Positions 26,924 to 35,201 of a stretch of 64,000 nt of DNA are shown here, one piece after another. The DNA comes from Pseudomonas ekonensis (GTDB lineage Bacteria; Pseudomonadota; Gammaproteobacteria; Pseudomonadales; Pseudomonadaceae). Each line of letters starts with the position of its first letter. The first letter of the stretch is position 1. The translations under genes and the position numbers were made by a program. The stretch spans positions 992,001 through 1,056,000 of the forward strand of contig NZ_JAHSTS010000002.1 in NCBI RefSeq assembly GCF_019145435.1, in the 5' to 3' direction. The notes beneath the pieces were generated by a model, which worked only from the letters and a program-made list of their open reading frames with translations, made no database searches and was not told the DNA's origin.

Positions 26924-27091
26924 TCAGCCCCGAACCCCGACGCCCGGTGGCGGTGCGACTGCGCGCACCGGCGTGCCACTGACAGGTGGTGGAGGGTAAT
27001 GACTGATCTGCACAGGCTGCCGGTTCCCGCACGGCACGACGCCAGCGTTGACCGCCGGATCGACTACCGCGTTGACAGGGGATGCAGGCAT
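26924..27091 (-). CDS. proline-rich 55-residue leader peptide (uORF)
   Basis: This short ORF runs from ATG 27091 to TGA 26924, ending 96 bases before the DMT transporter. The peptide begins MPASPVNAVVDPAVNAG and contains four prolines in a row at residues 33-36 (HYPPPPVSG) and three at 47-49 (APPPGV). The four consecutive codons are CCT CCA CCA CCT, all uncommon in this GC-rich genome, where CCG and CCC dominate. Polyproline stretches are known to stall ribosomes unless relieved by EF-P. The ribosome site is weak (GAAG about ten bases upstream). I do not recognise the peptide. Whether it is translated is inferred from composition and context. Confidence 0.5.
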   Translation of the reverse strand: MPASPVNAVVDPAVNAGVVPCGNRQPVQISHYPPPPVSGTPVRAVAPPPGVGVRG

Positions 27092-27121
27092 CTGGACTGA
27101 TCTTCTTTGCAGATTGGAGGG

Positions 27122-27176
27122 GTGAGCCTGAAGCTCACGAGGGCCGACTATAACCAGCCGGGGACACAGAATGCAA
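27122..27176 (-). promoter_or_regulatory. promoter and 5' hairpin of the DMT leader
   Basis: On the minus strand a TTGCAT (27176-27171) and TATAGT (27152-27147) are 18 bases apart, a fair sigma-70 promoter. The predicted start near 27140 is followed at once by GTGAGC-CTGAA-GCTCAC read on the plus strand (27122-27138). This six-pair hairpin would cap the transcript's 5' end. Confidence 0.5.
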
Positions 27177-27230
27177 CGATGAGGCGCGTCGACCGAACGC
27201 CGCGCGCATCACCCCGGACTCGCGGGCATG

Positions 27231-27260
27231 AAAAAGCCGCTCATCGGGAGCGGCTTTTTC
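27231..27260. terminator. bidirectional rho-independent terminator
   Basis: AAAAAGCCGCTC and GAGCGGCTTTTT enclose a short loop, with A/T tracts on both sides. It ends the lpxO transcript on the minus strand and insulates the DMT leader that begins just beyond it. Confidence 0.9.
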
Positions 27261-27275
27261 GTTTCCGGCCGGGTC

Positions 27276-28214
27276 TCACCCAAACAGCCAATACCCCAGC
27301 AACGTCAGCACCACCACCGCCAGCACCGGCCGCATCACGCGGTAGGCCTTGGGGTTGCGGCGTTTCCATTGCTTGACCGCGCCGCTGAACCTGTCGCTGA
27401 AGCTTTTGCTCCAGGCGTAGGCCCGGTTGATGCCGCCGACGCGTTCGTCGTCCAGGTTCTGGGGGGCCGTGGCCCGGCCCAGCCAGGCGCTGATGAAGCG
27501 GTTGATGCGGGTCATCAGGCGGTTGCTCAGGGGACGCTCGATGTCGCAGAACAGGATGACGCGGGTCTTTTCGGTTTCGTTCTTGACCCAGTGCACGTAG
27601 GTCTCGTCGAACATCACGTCCTCACCGTCGCGCCAGGCGTAGACCTGGCCGTCGACGAAGATCCGGCAATCGTCGGAGTTTGGGGTCGACAGGCCGAGGT
27701 GATAGCGCAGGGAACCGGCGAACGGATCGCGGTGCGGATTCAGATGGCTGCCGCCCGGCAACAGCGCGAACATCGCGCCCTTGACGTTGGGGATCGCGCT
27801 GACCAGCGCCACGGTCTTGGGGCACAGGGCCTCGGCGGACGGCAGCGGCTTGTCGTACCACTTGAGGTAGAAACGCTTCCAGCCCTTCTTGAAGAACGAG
27901 CCGAAACCGGCGTCGTTGTTCTTTTCGGCGGCGCGGATGTAGCCCTCGTCGAACAGGTGCATGGCCTCGTCGCGGATGGTTTCCCAGTTGTCGCGCAGCA
28001 CGTCCAGCTCAGGGAACTTGCTGCGGTCCAGGTACGGCCTGGACGGCACGCCCGAGAACAGGTACATCAACGTGTTGTACGGGGCGAACAGCGCCGAGTG
28101 GTTGACGAACTGACGCAGCACCGGCAGGCGCGCCTTGCCGCGCAGATGCACGAAGAGAATGCTGCCCACGAACAGCAACAGCACCGACACCTTGGCGGCC
28201 AATGGAAAAGTCAT
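27276..28214 (-). CDS. lpxO: lipid A 2-hydroxylase, Fe(II)/2-oxoglutarate dioxygenase
   Basis: The 312-residue protein has an N-terminal membrane anchor (about residues 5-25) and an aspartyl/asparaginyl beta-hydroxylase-type dioxygenase domain. The likely iron and oxoglutarate site is in HLNPHRDPFAGSLRYHLGL and DETYVHWVKNETEKTRVILF. Length and layout match LpxO (about 300 residues), which adds a 2-hydroxyl group to a lipid A secondary acyl chain. A second hydrophobic segment lies at the C terminus. Start: ATG 28214 with AAGGAG six bases upstream, chosen over a TTG eight codons earlier. The gene pairs in function with the eptA-like gene at 50568. Confidence 0.9.
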   Translation of the reverse strand: MTFPLAAKVSVLLLFVGSILFVHLRGKARLPVLRQFVNHSALFAPYNTLMYLFSGVPSRPYLDRSKFPELDVLRDNWETIRDEAMHLFDEGYIRAAEKNNDAGFGSFFKKGWKRFYLKWYDKPLPSAEALCPKTVALVSAIPNVKGAMFALLPGGSHLNPHRDPFAGSLRYHLGLSTPNSDDCRIFVDGQVYAWRDGEDVMFDETYVHWVKNETEKTRVILFCDIERPLSNRLMTRINRFISAWLGRATAPQNLDDERVGGINRAYAWSKSFSDRFSGAVKQWKRRNPKAYRVMRPVLAVVVLTLLGYWLFG

Positions 28215-28324
28215 CAACAACTCCTTGAAAAAAGACAACGCTGCGCAATGTCATCTGCCCGACATGGCGGCGGGCCATGATAAACACTCCCGACGCCGGG
28301 AAAAACCCGCCAGGCCAAGATTCA

Positions 28325-28360
28325 GTGTTAAGGGTTGCGCAACAAAGCACTTCTTAACAC
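28325..28360. promoter_or_regulatory. nested palindromes between cysK and lpxO
   Basis: GTGTTAAG (28325-28332) and CTTAACAC (28353-28360) form an inverted repeat around the perfect palindrome GTTGCGCAAC (28334-28343). The site lies about 110 bases upstream of the lpxO start and 42 bases downstream of the cysK stop. It could be an operator for lpxO or a weak cysK terminator; no T-run follows. Confidence 0.4.
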
Positions 28361-28401
28361 ACGCGTCCTGAACCCAGGCTGACGTGAGTCAATCCTTGCC
28401 C

Positions 28402-29376
28402 TTACTGCTGGTTCTCCTGATCGGTGAACAGATCGCTGAACAACATGCTCGACAGGTAACGCTCGCCGGAGTCCGGCAGCACCACGACGAGGGTCTTGCC
28501 TTGCATTTCCGGGGTCTCGGCCAACCGCACCGCCACCGCCATCGCCGCACCGCAGGAAATCCCGCACAGGATGCCCTCTTCCTGCATCAGCCGCAGGGCC
28601 ATGGCCTTGGACTCGTCGTCGGTGACCTGCTCGACCCGGTCGACCATCGACAGGTCCAGGTTCTTGGGCACGAAACCGGCGCCGATGCCCTGGATCTTGT
28701 GGGGGCTGGGCTTGATCTCCTCACCGGCCAACGCCTGGGTGATGACCGGGGACGCCACCGGCTCCACCGCCACCGACAGGATCGGTTTGCCCTGGGTGTT
28801 CTTGATATACCGCGAGACACCGGTGATGGTTCCGCCGGTTCCCACCCCCGCCACCAGCACGTCGATGGCGCCGTCGGTGTCGTTCCAGATTTCCGGGCCG
28901 GTGGTCTTCTCGTGGATCGCCGGGTTGGCCGGGTTGTCGAACTGGGCCGGCATGAAATATTGGCCGGCGTCGCTGGCGGCGATTTCGGTGGCCTTCTCGA
29001 TGGCGCCTTTCATGCCCTTGGCCGGTTCGGTGAGCACCAGTTCCGCGCCCAGGGCCTTGAGCACCTTGCGCCGCTCGATGCTCATGGAGGCCGGCATGGT
29101 CAGCATCAGCTTGTAGCCCCGGGCCGCCGCGACGAATGCCAGGCCGATGCCGGTGTTGCCCGAGGTCGGTTCGATGATGGTCATGCCCGGCTTGAGCCGG
29201 CCGCTGCTTTCGGCGTCCCAGATCATGTTCGCGCCGATCCGGCACTTGACCGAGTAGCCCGGGTTGCGACCTTCGATCTTGGCCAGGATGGTTACGCCGC
29301 GCGGGGCGATCCGGTTGATCTGCACCAGCGGCGTGTTGCCGATGGAATGGGCGTTGTCAGCGAAAATGCGGCTCAT
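28402..29376 (-). CDS. cysK: cysteine synthase A
   Basis: The 324-residue PLP enzyme joins O-acetylserine and sulfide to make cysteine. The PLP lysine is in [12 protein letters not shown] near residue 44, the substrate loop is PTSGNTGIG, and the phosphate-binding glycine loop is [10 protein letters not shown]. The C terminus ends in acidic FTDQENQQ without the usual Ile that docks into serine acetyltransferase, so complex formation with CysE may be weak or absent. It is a single gene, divergent from the DUF748 gene. Confidence 0.95.
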   Translation of the reverse strand: MSRIFADNAHSIGNTPLVQINRIAPRGVTILAKIEGRNPGYSVKCRIGANMIWDAESSGRLKPGMTIIEPTSGNTGIGLAFVAAARGYKLMLTMPASMSIERRKVLKALGAELVLTEPAKGMKGAIEKATEIAASDAGQYFMPAQFDNPANPAIHEKTTGPEIWNDTDGAIDVLVAGVGTGGTITGVSRYIKNTQGKPILSVAVEPVASPVITQALAGEEIKPSPHKIQGIGAGFVPKNLDLSMVDRVEQVTDDESKAMALRLMQEEGILCGISCGAAMAVAVRLAETPEMQGKTLVVVLPDSGERYLSSMLFSDLFTDQENQQ

Positions 29377-29515
29377 GGCTGGGTCCTTAAGACAGCGTTG
29401 GATTCAGCCCTCCAAGGTAAGCCTGTTGCTGCGGCCAGTCCAGCCCGTCCCGCCCCGGTCGAACGACTGCGGCGGGCGGCAGTCAATCGCTTTAAACCCT
29501 GCGGAAAATGCCGTC

Positions 29516-30592
29516 ATGAAGCGTCGCTACCGCTGGCCCCTGTGGACGCTCGCCCCCCTCGTCGCGTTGCTGGTCGCCCTGCACGTCGCCCTGCCTTGGC
29601 TGGTGCGCGACTACCTGAACGACAAACTGGCGGACATGGGCGACTACCGCGGCCGGATCACCGACGTCGACCTCGCCCTGTGGCGCGGCGCCTACAAGAT
29701 CAACGGCCTGAAGATCGTCAAGGTCACGGGCAAGGTGCCGGTGCCGTTCGTCGACGCGCCGCTGATCGACCTGTCGGTCAGCTGGCGTTCGCTGTGGCAC
29801 GACCATGCAGTGGTGGCACGGGTCAAATTCGTCAAACCCGAGGTGAACTTCGTCGATGGCGGGGCCAACAAGCAGAATTCCCAGACCGGCCAGGGCACCG
29901 ACTGGCGCGCCCAACTGGGCAAGCTGCTGCCGATCACCCTCGATGAAGTGCAGATCGACGACGGACGCATCCGCTTTCGCAACTTCAACTCCAAGCCACC
30001 GGTCGACATGAGCGCCACCCACGTCCAGGCCATCGTGCGCAACCTGACCAACGTGGCGGACACCCAAGGCAAGCGCGACGCCCGCCTGGAAGGCAAGGCC
30101 CTGCTGCTGGGCCACGCACCGCTGGAAACCCTGGCCACGTTCGATCCCCTGAGCAACTTCGAAGACTTCGAGTTCCGCCTGCGCGCCCGGGACATCGAAC
30201 TCAGGCGCCTGAACGACTTCGCCTCGGCCTACGGCAAGTTCGACTTCAATGCCGGCCACGGCGATGTGGTGATCGAGGCCCGGGCCGAGAAGGCCCGGCT
30301 CAGCGGCTACATCAAACCACTGCTGCGCGACGTCGACGTGTTCAATTGGCAGCAGGACGTGGAAGACAGGAACAAGGGCCTGTTCCGCTCGATCTGGGAA
30401 GCGCTGGTGGGCGGCACCGAAACCGTGCTGAAAAACCAGGGCAAGAACCAGTTCGCCACCCGCGTCGAACTCAACGGCAGCGTCCACCGCCAGGACATCA
30501 GCGCGTTCGAGGCGTTTCTGCAGATCCTGCGCAACGGCTTCATCCAGGCGTTCAACGCCCGGTATGAACGGCCGAAACCCGATGCGGGCTAG
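29516..30592 (+). CDS. DUF748 (AsmA-like) envelope protein
   Basis: The 358-residue protein has one N-terminal membrane helix (residues 9-30) and a periplasmic beta-rich body of DUF748/AsmA-like type. Pieces such as YRGRITDVDLALWRGAYKING and KPEVNFVDGG recur in that family. AsmA-like proteins have been linked to outer-membrane lipid homeostasis, some as lipid bridges. This short one lacks the length for a full bridge. The ATG at 29516 is the likely start. Its stop codon overlaps the stop of the convergent HTH gene. Confidence 0.8.
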   Translation: MKRRYRWPLWTLAPLVALLVALHVALPWLVRDYLNDKLADMGDYRGRITDVDLALWRGAYKINGLKIVKVTGKVPVPFVDAPLIDLSVSWRSLWHDHAVVARVKFVKPEVNFVDGGANKQNSQTGQGTDWRAQLGKLLPITLDEVQIDDGRIRFRNFNSKPPVDMSATHVQAIVRNLTNVADTQGKRDARLEGKALLLGHAPLETLATFDPLSNFEDFEFRLRARDIELRRLNDFASAYGKFDFNAGHGDVVIEARAEKARLSGYIKPLLRDVDVFNWQQDVEDRNKGLFRSIWEALVGGTETVLKNQGKNQFATRVELNGSVHRQDISAFEAFLQILRNGFIQAFNARYERPKPDAG

Positions 30593-31089
30593 GGTTTGCG
30601 GTTGACGATGTAACGGCCGGTGTCCTCTGCGGCGGACAATGCCGGCTTCAATTGCAGAGAGTCCCATCCCAGACACGCCAGCGCCAATGCACGAGGCACC
30701 GGTCCCCGGCCATTGCCGTAACGGCTGATGCTGCGGGCGCTGACCCCCAGGGCCTCGGCGGCTTCGCTCAAGGACAGCCCGGTACGGGCGCGCCACTCCA
30801 TGAAGATCCGCGTGTTTTCGTCTGCCGCATTCTGCGCCAGCGCATCCCGGTACAGGGTGTCAGCGCCGATCTGGATGTCAGGCTCCAGCCATTCCACGCT
30901 CCAGCCGTCATCGCCCACTTGCGCAGTGGCGAAGACCGCCGGGTTCAGCAGTAGGCTCAAACCGGGATAACGCTGAAGGTCACGGCTCAGATCCAAAGTC
31001 AGCTGCTGGCCATCGATGAAAGCCAGCGACAAGCGCCCGTCTGACAGGGCTCGCACGGCCGATAGCCGAGGCCGTTTCATGGGTAACAT
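30589..31089 (-). CDS. DUF2442 protein with C-terminal HTH domain
   Basis: The 166-residue protein has an N-terminal DUF2442-like part (SDGRLSLAFIDGQQLTLDLS, residues 14-33). A C-terminal HTH follows (TGLSLSEAAEALGVSARSIS, then RYGNGRGPVPRALALACLG). The gene overlaps the DUF4160 gene before it by 13 bases from ATG 31089, or four bases if the ATG at 31080 is used. DUF4160/DUF2442 pairs look like toxin-antitoxin or two-part regulatory modules. Here the HTH protein would be the DNA-binding, antitoxin-like member. The palindrome at 31318 is its likely operator. Confidence 0.7.
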   Translation of the reverse strand: MLPMKRPRLSAVRALSDGRLSLAFIDGQQLTLDLSRDLQRYPGLSLLLNPAVFATAQVGDDGWSVEWLEPDIQIGADTLYRDALAQNAADENTRIFMEWRARTGLSLSEAAEALGVSARSISRYGNGRGPVPRALALACLGWDSLQLKPALSAAEDTGRYIVNRKP

Positions 31090-31307
31090 CGTTTCCAGTC
31101 CTCCAGCAATTGCGCCTGATGGGCCGCGACCCATGCCAGCGCTTCCTTGATGATCAGCGGCGGTGCCCGGCCCGTCATGACCTGAACGGTCTCCAGGCTC
31201 AGCATCACGTCCACGCCTCCGCCGGTCAGGTGTACATGAGGGGGTGGGTGATCCTTTTCCCGCAGCTGAATTCTGTACTTCTCTCTGAATCGGTATTTGG
31301 TAGACAT
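31077..31307 (-). CDS. DUF4160 protein
   Basis: The 76-residue protein matches the DUF4160 family (HPPPHVHLTGG motif at residues 20-30, then IIKEALAWVAAHQAQLLEDW). The histidine cluster could bind metal. It is the first gene of a two-gene unit with the DUF2442-HTH gene. Family members have been proposed as toxin-like partners, but activity is unproven. A ribosome site before ATG 31307 is weak. The palindrome just upstream suggests autoregulation. Confidence 0.75.
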   Translation of the reverse strand: MSTKYRFREKYRIQLREKDHPPPHVHLTGGGVDVMLSLETVQVMTGRAPPLIIKEALAWVAAHQAQLLEDWKRCYP

Positions 31308-31317
31308 GCACGCAGGC

Positions 31318-31336
31318 TATCGCCAAATCGGCGATA
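31318..31336 (-). promoter_or_regulatory. palindromic operator of the DUF4160/DUF2442 unit
   Basis: TATCGCC-AAATC-GGCGATA is a perfect seven-base inverted repeat with a five-base centre. It lies 11-29 bases upstream of the DUF4160 start codon. Size, symmetry and position fit a binding site for the dimeric HTH protein encoded in the same unit. Confidence 0.6.
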
Positions 31337-31410
31337 CATGAATACTGGCCATCGGCCGAAACCGAGTCAACATGTGACGCCCCATTCAGAGACTGAATAC
31401 GCCGTCTGCG

Positions 31411-31440
31411 TTCACAGTCGGCCGGGCTGCGCGTTATAGT
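31411..31440 (+). promoter_or_regulatory. sigma-70 promoter of the MoxR/VWA unit
   Basis: TTCACA (31411-31416, one mismatch to consensus) and TATAGT (31435-31440, one mismatch) are spaced by 18 bases. Transcription should begin near 31447, about 60 bases before the MoxR start. Confidence 0.65.
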
Positions 31441-31507
31441 CGGGCCATCCGTTTTTTTGCCCCCGCCCTGCCCGTTCAGGCCGGCGTCACCGTTCGAGGA
31501 TTAGCAG

Positions 31508-32353
31508 ATGAAGTTCGAAGGCACCCAGGCCTACGTCGCCACCGATGACCTGAAGCTGGCGGTCAACGCCGCCATCACCCTGGAGCGGCCGCTGCTGGTC
31601 AAGGGCGAACCGGGCACCGGCAAGACCATGCTCGCCGAGCAACTGGCCGAGTCGTTCGGCGCCAAGCTGATCACCTGGCACATCAAGTCCACCACCAAGG
31701 CCCACCAGGGCCTGTACGAGTACGACGCGGTCAGCCGCCTGCGCGACTCGCAGTTGGGCGTGGACAAGGTGCACGACGTGCGCAACTACCTGAAGAAGGG
31801 CAAGCTGTGGGAAGCCTTCGAGTCCGAGGAGCGGGTGATCCTGCTGATCGACGAAATCGACAAGGCCGACATCGAGTTCCCCAACGACCTGTTGCAGGAA
31901 CTCGACAAGATGGAGTTCTACGTCTACGAGATCGACGAGACCATCAAGGCCAAGAAACGCCCGATCATCATCATTACCTCCAACAACGAGAAAGAGCTGC
32001 CGGACGCCTTCCTGCGCCGCTGCTTCTTCCACTACATCGCCTTCCCCGACCGCACCACCCTGCAGAAGATCGTCGACGTGCACTACCCGGACATCAAGAA
32101 GGACCTGGTCAGCGAAGCGCTGGACGTGTTCTTCGACGTGCGCAAGGTGCCGGGCCTGAAGAAGAAGCCCTCGACCTCCGAACTGGTGGACTGGCTCAAG
32201 CTGCTGATGGCCGACAACATCGGCGAAGCGGTGCTGCGCGAGCGCGATCCGACCAAGGCCATCCCGCCGCTGGCCGGCGCCCTGGTCAAGAACGAGCAGG
32301 ACGTGCAACTGCTTGAGCGACTGGCCTTCATGAGCCGTCGCGGCACCCGCTAA
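31508..32353 (+). CDS. MoxR-family AAA+ ATPase
   Basis: The 281-residue ATPase has Walker A GEPGTGKTML near residues 33-42, Walker B ILLIDEIDKAD, sensor 1 IIITSNNEKELPDAF, and the arginine finger in FLRRCFF. MoxR ATPases work with VWA-domain partners as chaperones that insert metal or mature enzyme complexes. The partner gene follows after 12 bases. No target enzyme gene is adjacent, so the client is unknown. Confidence 0.9.
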   Translation: MKFEGTQAYVATDDLKLAVNAAITLERPLLVKGEPGTGKTMLAEQLAESFGAKLITWHIKSTTKAHQGLYEYDAVSRLRDSQLGVDKVHDVRNYLKKGKLWEAFESEERVILLIDEIDKADIEFPNDLLQELDKMEFYVYEIDETIKAKKRPIIIITSNNEKELPDAFLRRCFFHYIAFPDRTTLQKIVDVHYPDIKKDLVSEALDVFFDVRKVPGLKKKPSTSELVDWLKLLMADNIGEAVLRERDPTKAIPPLAGALVKNEQDVQLLERLAFMSRRGTR

Positions 32354-32365
32354 GAGGCTGACGCC

Positions 32366-33544
32366 ATGCTGCTCAACCTGTTCAACGAAATGCGCGCAGC
32401 CAAGGTGCCGGTGTCGGTGCGCGAGCTGCTGGACCTGATCAACGCGCTCAAGCAGCGCGTGACCTTCGCCGACATGGACGAGTTCTACTTCCTGTCCCGG
32501 GCGATCCTGGTGAAGGACGAGCGCCATTTCGACAAGTTCGACCGCGCGTTCGGCGCCTACTTCAACGGTTTGGAGAAGCTCGACGACCACCTCCAGGCGC
32601 TGATTCCCGAAGACTGGCTGCGCAAGGAATTCGAACGTTCGCTGACCGACGAGGAGCGCGCGCAGATCCAGTCCCTCGGTGGCCTGGACAAGCTGATCGA
32701 AGAGTTCAAGAAGCGCCTGGAAGAACAGAAGGAACGCCACGCCGGCGGCAACAAGTGGATAGGCACCGGCGGCACCAGCCCGTTCGGCTCCGGCGGCTTC
32801 AACCCCGAGGGCATCCGGGTCGGCGACGCCGGCAAGCGCCAGGGCAAGGCCGTGAAGGTCTGGGACCAGCGCGAGTACAAAAACCTGGACGACTCCGTGG
32901 AGCTGGGCACCCGCAACATCAAGGTCGCCCTGCGCCGCCTGCGCAAGTTCGCCCGCCAGGGCGCGGCGGAAGAGCTGGACATCGACGGCACCATCGACCA
33001 CACCGCCCGCGACGCCGGCCTGCTGAACATCCAGATGCGTCCGGAGCGGCGCAACACGGTCAAGCTGTTGCTGCTGTTCGACATCGGCGGCTCGATGGAC
33101 GCCCATGTGAAGATCTGCGAGGAGCTGTTCTCGGCCTGCAAGACCGAGTTCAAGCACCTGGAGTATTTCTACTTCCACAACTTCATCTATGAGTCGGTGT
33201 GGAAGAACAACATGCGCCGCACCTCCGAGCGCACCTCGACCATGGACCTGCTGCACAAGTACGGCGCCGACTACAAGGTGATCTTCATCGGCGACGCCGC
33301 CATGGCGCCCTACGAGATCACCCAGGCCGGCGGCAGCGTCGAGCACTGGAACGAAGAGCCGGGCTACGTGTGGATGCAGCGCTTCATGGAGAAGTACAAG
33401 AAGCTCATCTGGATCAACCCGTACCCGAAAGACACCTGGGGCTACACCTCCTCGACCAACATCGTGCGCGACCTGATCGAGGATCAGATGTACCCGCTGA
33501 CGTTGCGCGGGCTGGAAGAAGGGATGCGGTTCCTGTCCAAGTAA
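32366..33544 (+). CDS. VWA-domain protein, MoxR partner (CoxE-like)
   Basis: The 392-residue protein carries a helical N-terminal half and a C-terminal von Willebrand A-type domain. The metal site motif is LLLFDIGGSMD, where the first serine of the usual DxSxS pattern is Gly. Ahead of it lies a glycine-rich linker (TGGTSPFGSGGFNPEG). It is co-transcribed with the MoxR ATPase and probably forms a functional pair with it. I cannot name a client. Confidence 0.85.
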   Translation: MLLNLFNEMRAAKVPVSVRELLDLINALKQRVTFADMDEFYFLSRAILVKDERHFDKFDRAFGAYFNGLEKLDDHLQALIPEDWLRKEFERSLTDEERAQIQSLGGLDKLIEEFKKRLEEQKERHAGGNKWIGTGGTSPFGSGGFNPEGIRVGDAGKRQGKAVKVWDQREYKNLDDSVELGTRNIKVALRRLRKFARQGAAEELDIDGTIDHTARDAGLLNIQMRPERRNTVKLLLLFDIGGSMDAHVKICEELFSACKTEFKHLEYFYFHNFIYESVWKNNMRRTSERTSTMDLLHKYGADYKVIFIGDAAMAPYEITQAGGSVEHWNEEPGYVWMQRFMEKYKKLIWINPYPKDTWGYTSSTNIVRDLIEDQMYPLTLRGLEEGMRFLSK

Positions 33545-33556
33545 CCGCTGCGTCTA

Positions 33557-33582
33557 TGGCGAGGGAGCAAGCTCCCTCGCCA
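33557..33582. repeat. REP hairpin, GTGGCGAGGGAG class
   Basis: TGGCGAGGGAGC and GCTCCCTCGCCA form a 12-base-pair stem in the convergent gap between the VWA gene and pxpC. Confidence 0.8.
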
Positions 33583-33585
33583 CAA

Positions 33586-34500
33586 CTAGAAGCGTCGCAA
33601 GTACTCGACGTGTTCCCGGTGCGCGGTTTCCTGCACCACCGGCCGCAACCGCACCTGCGCCCCCGGCAGGCACTGGGCCAGCCGCGCCAGCGCCAACGGC
33701 GTCAACGCCCCCAGCCGCGGGTAGCCGCCGATGGTCTGCCGGTCGTTGAGCAGCACGATCGGCTGGCCGTCCGGCGGCACCTGCACCGCGCCCAGGGGAA
33801 TGCCTTCGGAAATCATCGGCCGGCCCTGGTACTGCAACGGCGTGCCCAGCAGGCGGATGCCCATGCGGTCGGCCCGGCTGTCGAGGGTCCAGGCACTGTT
33901 GAACGCATCGAACAGGCTCTGCCCGCTGAATTCGCCGATCTGCGCGCCCAGCACCAGATCCAGCGGTGCCTTCAGGGCCAGGTCCGGCCGATGCTCCGGC
34001 GGCACCTCACGCAGCGGCAATGTGGCGTCGTCACAGTCCAGCAGCGCGCCTTTGGCCAACGGCAATCCCCTGCCCTCGAGGCCGCCCAATTCTTCGCGCA
34101 CCACCGTCGAGCAACTGCCCAGCACCTGCGCCGCCGCAAAGCCGCAGGGCGCCGCCAGGTAGGCGCGGGCGCCGTTCAGCGGCTGGGTGAACTGCAGCGT
34201 CTGTCCCCGACGCAAGGTGAAGCTGCGCCAAGGCAACAGCGGTTCGCCGTCGATCCGGGCGCCGAGGTCGGCGCCGGCCAGCGCCAGCACGCAGTCCTGT
34301 TGCGCCACCACGGCAAAACCGCCGAGGGTGATCTCGATCACCGGCCGGTCAAGCCCGTTGCCCAGCAGCCAGTTGGCCCAGGCCATCGAGCGCCAGTCCG
34401 CCGCGCCGCCCTGGGTCACGCCCAGATGACGCACACCGAACCGCCCCGCATCCTGCAACTGGCACAGCGGCGTGCTCGCTTCGATCAACAATCGGCTCAT
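33586..34500 (-). CDS. pxpC: 5-oxoprolinase subunit C
   Basis: The 304-residue protein matches the biotin-dependent carboxyltransferase-like PxpC/KipA family. Typical stretches are LCQLQDAGRFGVRHLGVTQGGAADWRSM (residues 12-39, given in part) and SRADRMGIRLLG. PxpABC hydrolyses 5-oxoproline (pyroglutamate) to glutamate with ATP. It is the last gene of the operon and overlaps pxpB by four bases (ATGA). Confidence 0.93.
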   Translation of the reverse strand: MSRLLIEASTPLCQLQDAGRFGVRHLGVTQGGAADWRSMAWANWLLGNGLDRPVIEITLGGFAVVAQQDCVLALAGADLGARIDGEPLLPWRSFTLRRGQTLQFTQPLNGARAYLAAPCGFAAAQVLGSCSTVVREELGGLEGRGLPLAKGALLDCDDATLPLREVPPEHRPDLALKAPLDLVLGAQIGEFSGQSLFDAFNSAWTLDSRADRMGIRLLGTPLQYQGRPMISEGIPLGAVQVPPDGQPIVLLNDRQTIGGYPRLGALTPLALARLAQCLPGAQVRLRPVVQETAHREHVEYLRRF

Positions 34501-35201
34501 GCCAGGGCCTCCAATGGCGTGTCGTCGCCGCCGAGGCGGATGAACTCGGCATGGCTCACCGCCTCGAACCGCACGGTGTCGCCGGGCTGCATCAGGCTGT
34601 AGCCGTCGCGGTCACGGTCGAACAGCCTGACCGGGGTGCGGCCGATCAGGTTCCAGCCGCCGGGGGACGCCGCCGGATAGGCTGCGGTCTGGCGCTCGGC
34701 GATGCCGACGCTGCCGGCGGCGACCTTCTTGCGCGGTGTGTCCAGCCGCGGCGCCGCCAGCACCTCTTCCACCAGCCCCATGAAGGCGAAACCCGGGGCG
34801 AAGCCGAGGGCGAACACCTGATATTCCCGTGCGCTGTGGCGGCGGATCACCTCCTGCACCGCCAACCCGCTGCGCCGGGACAGCAGGCTCAGTTCCGGGC
34901 CGACGCTCAGGTCGTACCAGACCGGCAGCACATGGCAGCGGCCCGCGGAACCCGTGCTCGGCGACAGCCCGGTCAAGGCCTCGGCGATCCGCTCCCGCGC
35001 CTGGGCCGGGCTCAGGGCCGTCAGGTCGTAATGCACCATCAGTGTCGTATAGGACGGCACCAGATCGATCAGGCCATCACCGAACACGGCGCGCAACCGC
35101 TCGCCGGCGGCCAGCATCCACGGCATGTTGGCCTCGGCGATCTCATCGAACAGGCGCACCATCAGACAATCCAGCGCCACCACTTCCACCCGTGGGTTCA
35201 T
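34497..35201 (-). CDS. pxpB: 5-oxoprolinase subunit B
   Basis: The 234-residue protein matches the PxpB/KipI family. The cyclophilin-like C-terminal part contains [16 protein letters not shown] and [15 protein letters not shown], both family hallmarks. It works with PxpC as the ATP-using partner of PxpA. The start is the ATG at 35201, overlapping the pxpA stop by four bases. The stop overlaps the pxpC start, so all three subunits are coupled. Confidence 0.93.
   Translation of the reverse strand: MNPRVEVVALDCLMVRLFDEIAEANMPWMLAAGERLRAVFGDGLIDLVPSYTTLMVHYDLTALSPAQARERIAEALTGLSPSTGSAGRCHVLPVWYDLSVGPELSLLSRRSGLAVQEVIRRHSAREYQVFALGFAPGFAFMGLVEEVLAAPRLDTPRKKVAAGSVGIAERQTAAYPAASPGGWNLIGRTPVRLFDRDRDGYSLMQPGDTVRFEAVSHAEFIRLGGDDTPLEALA

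Noticed and set aside
31487..33346. 619-codon open frame antisense to the MoxR/VWA genes
   Set aside because: Shadow frame spanning two real genes and their junction; no ribosome site.
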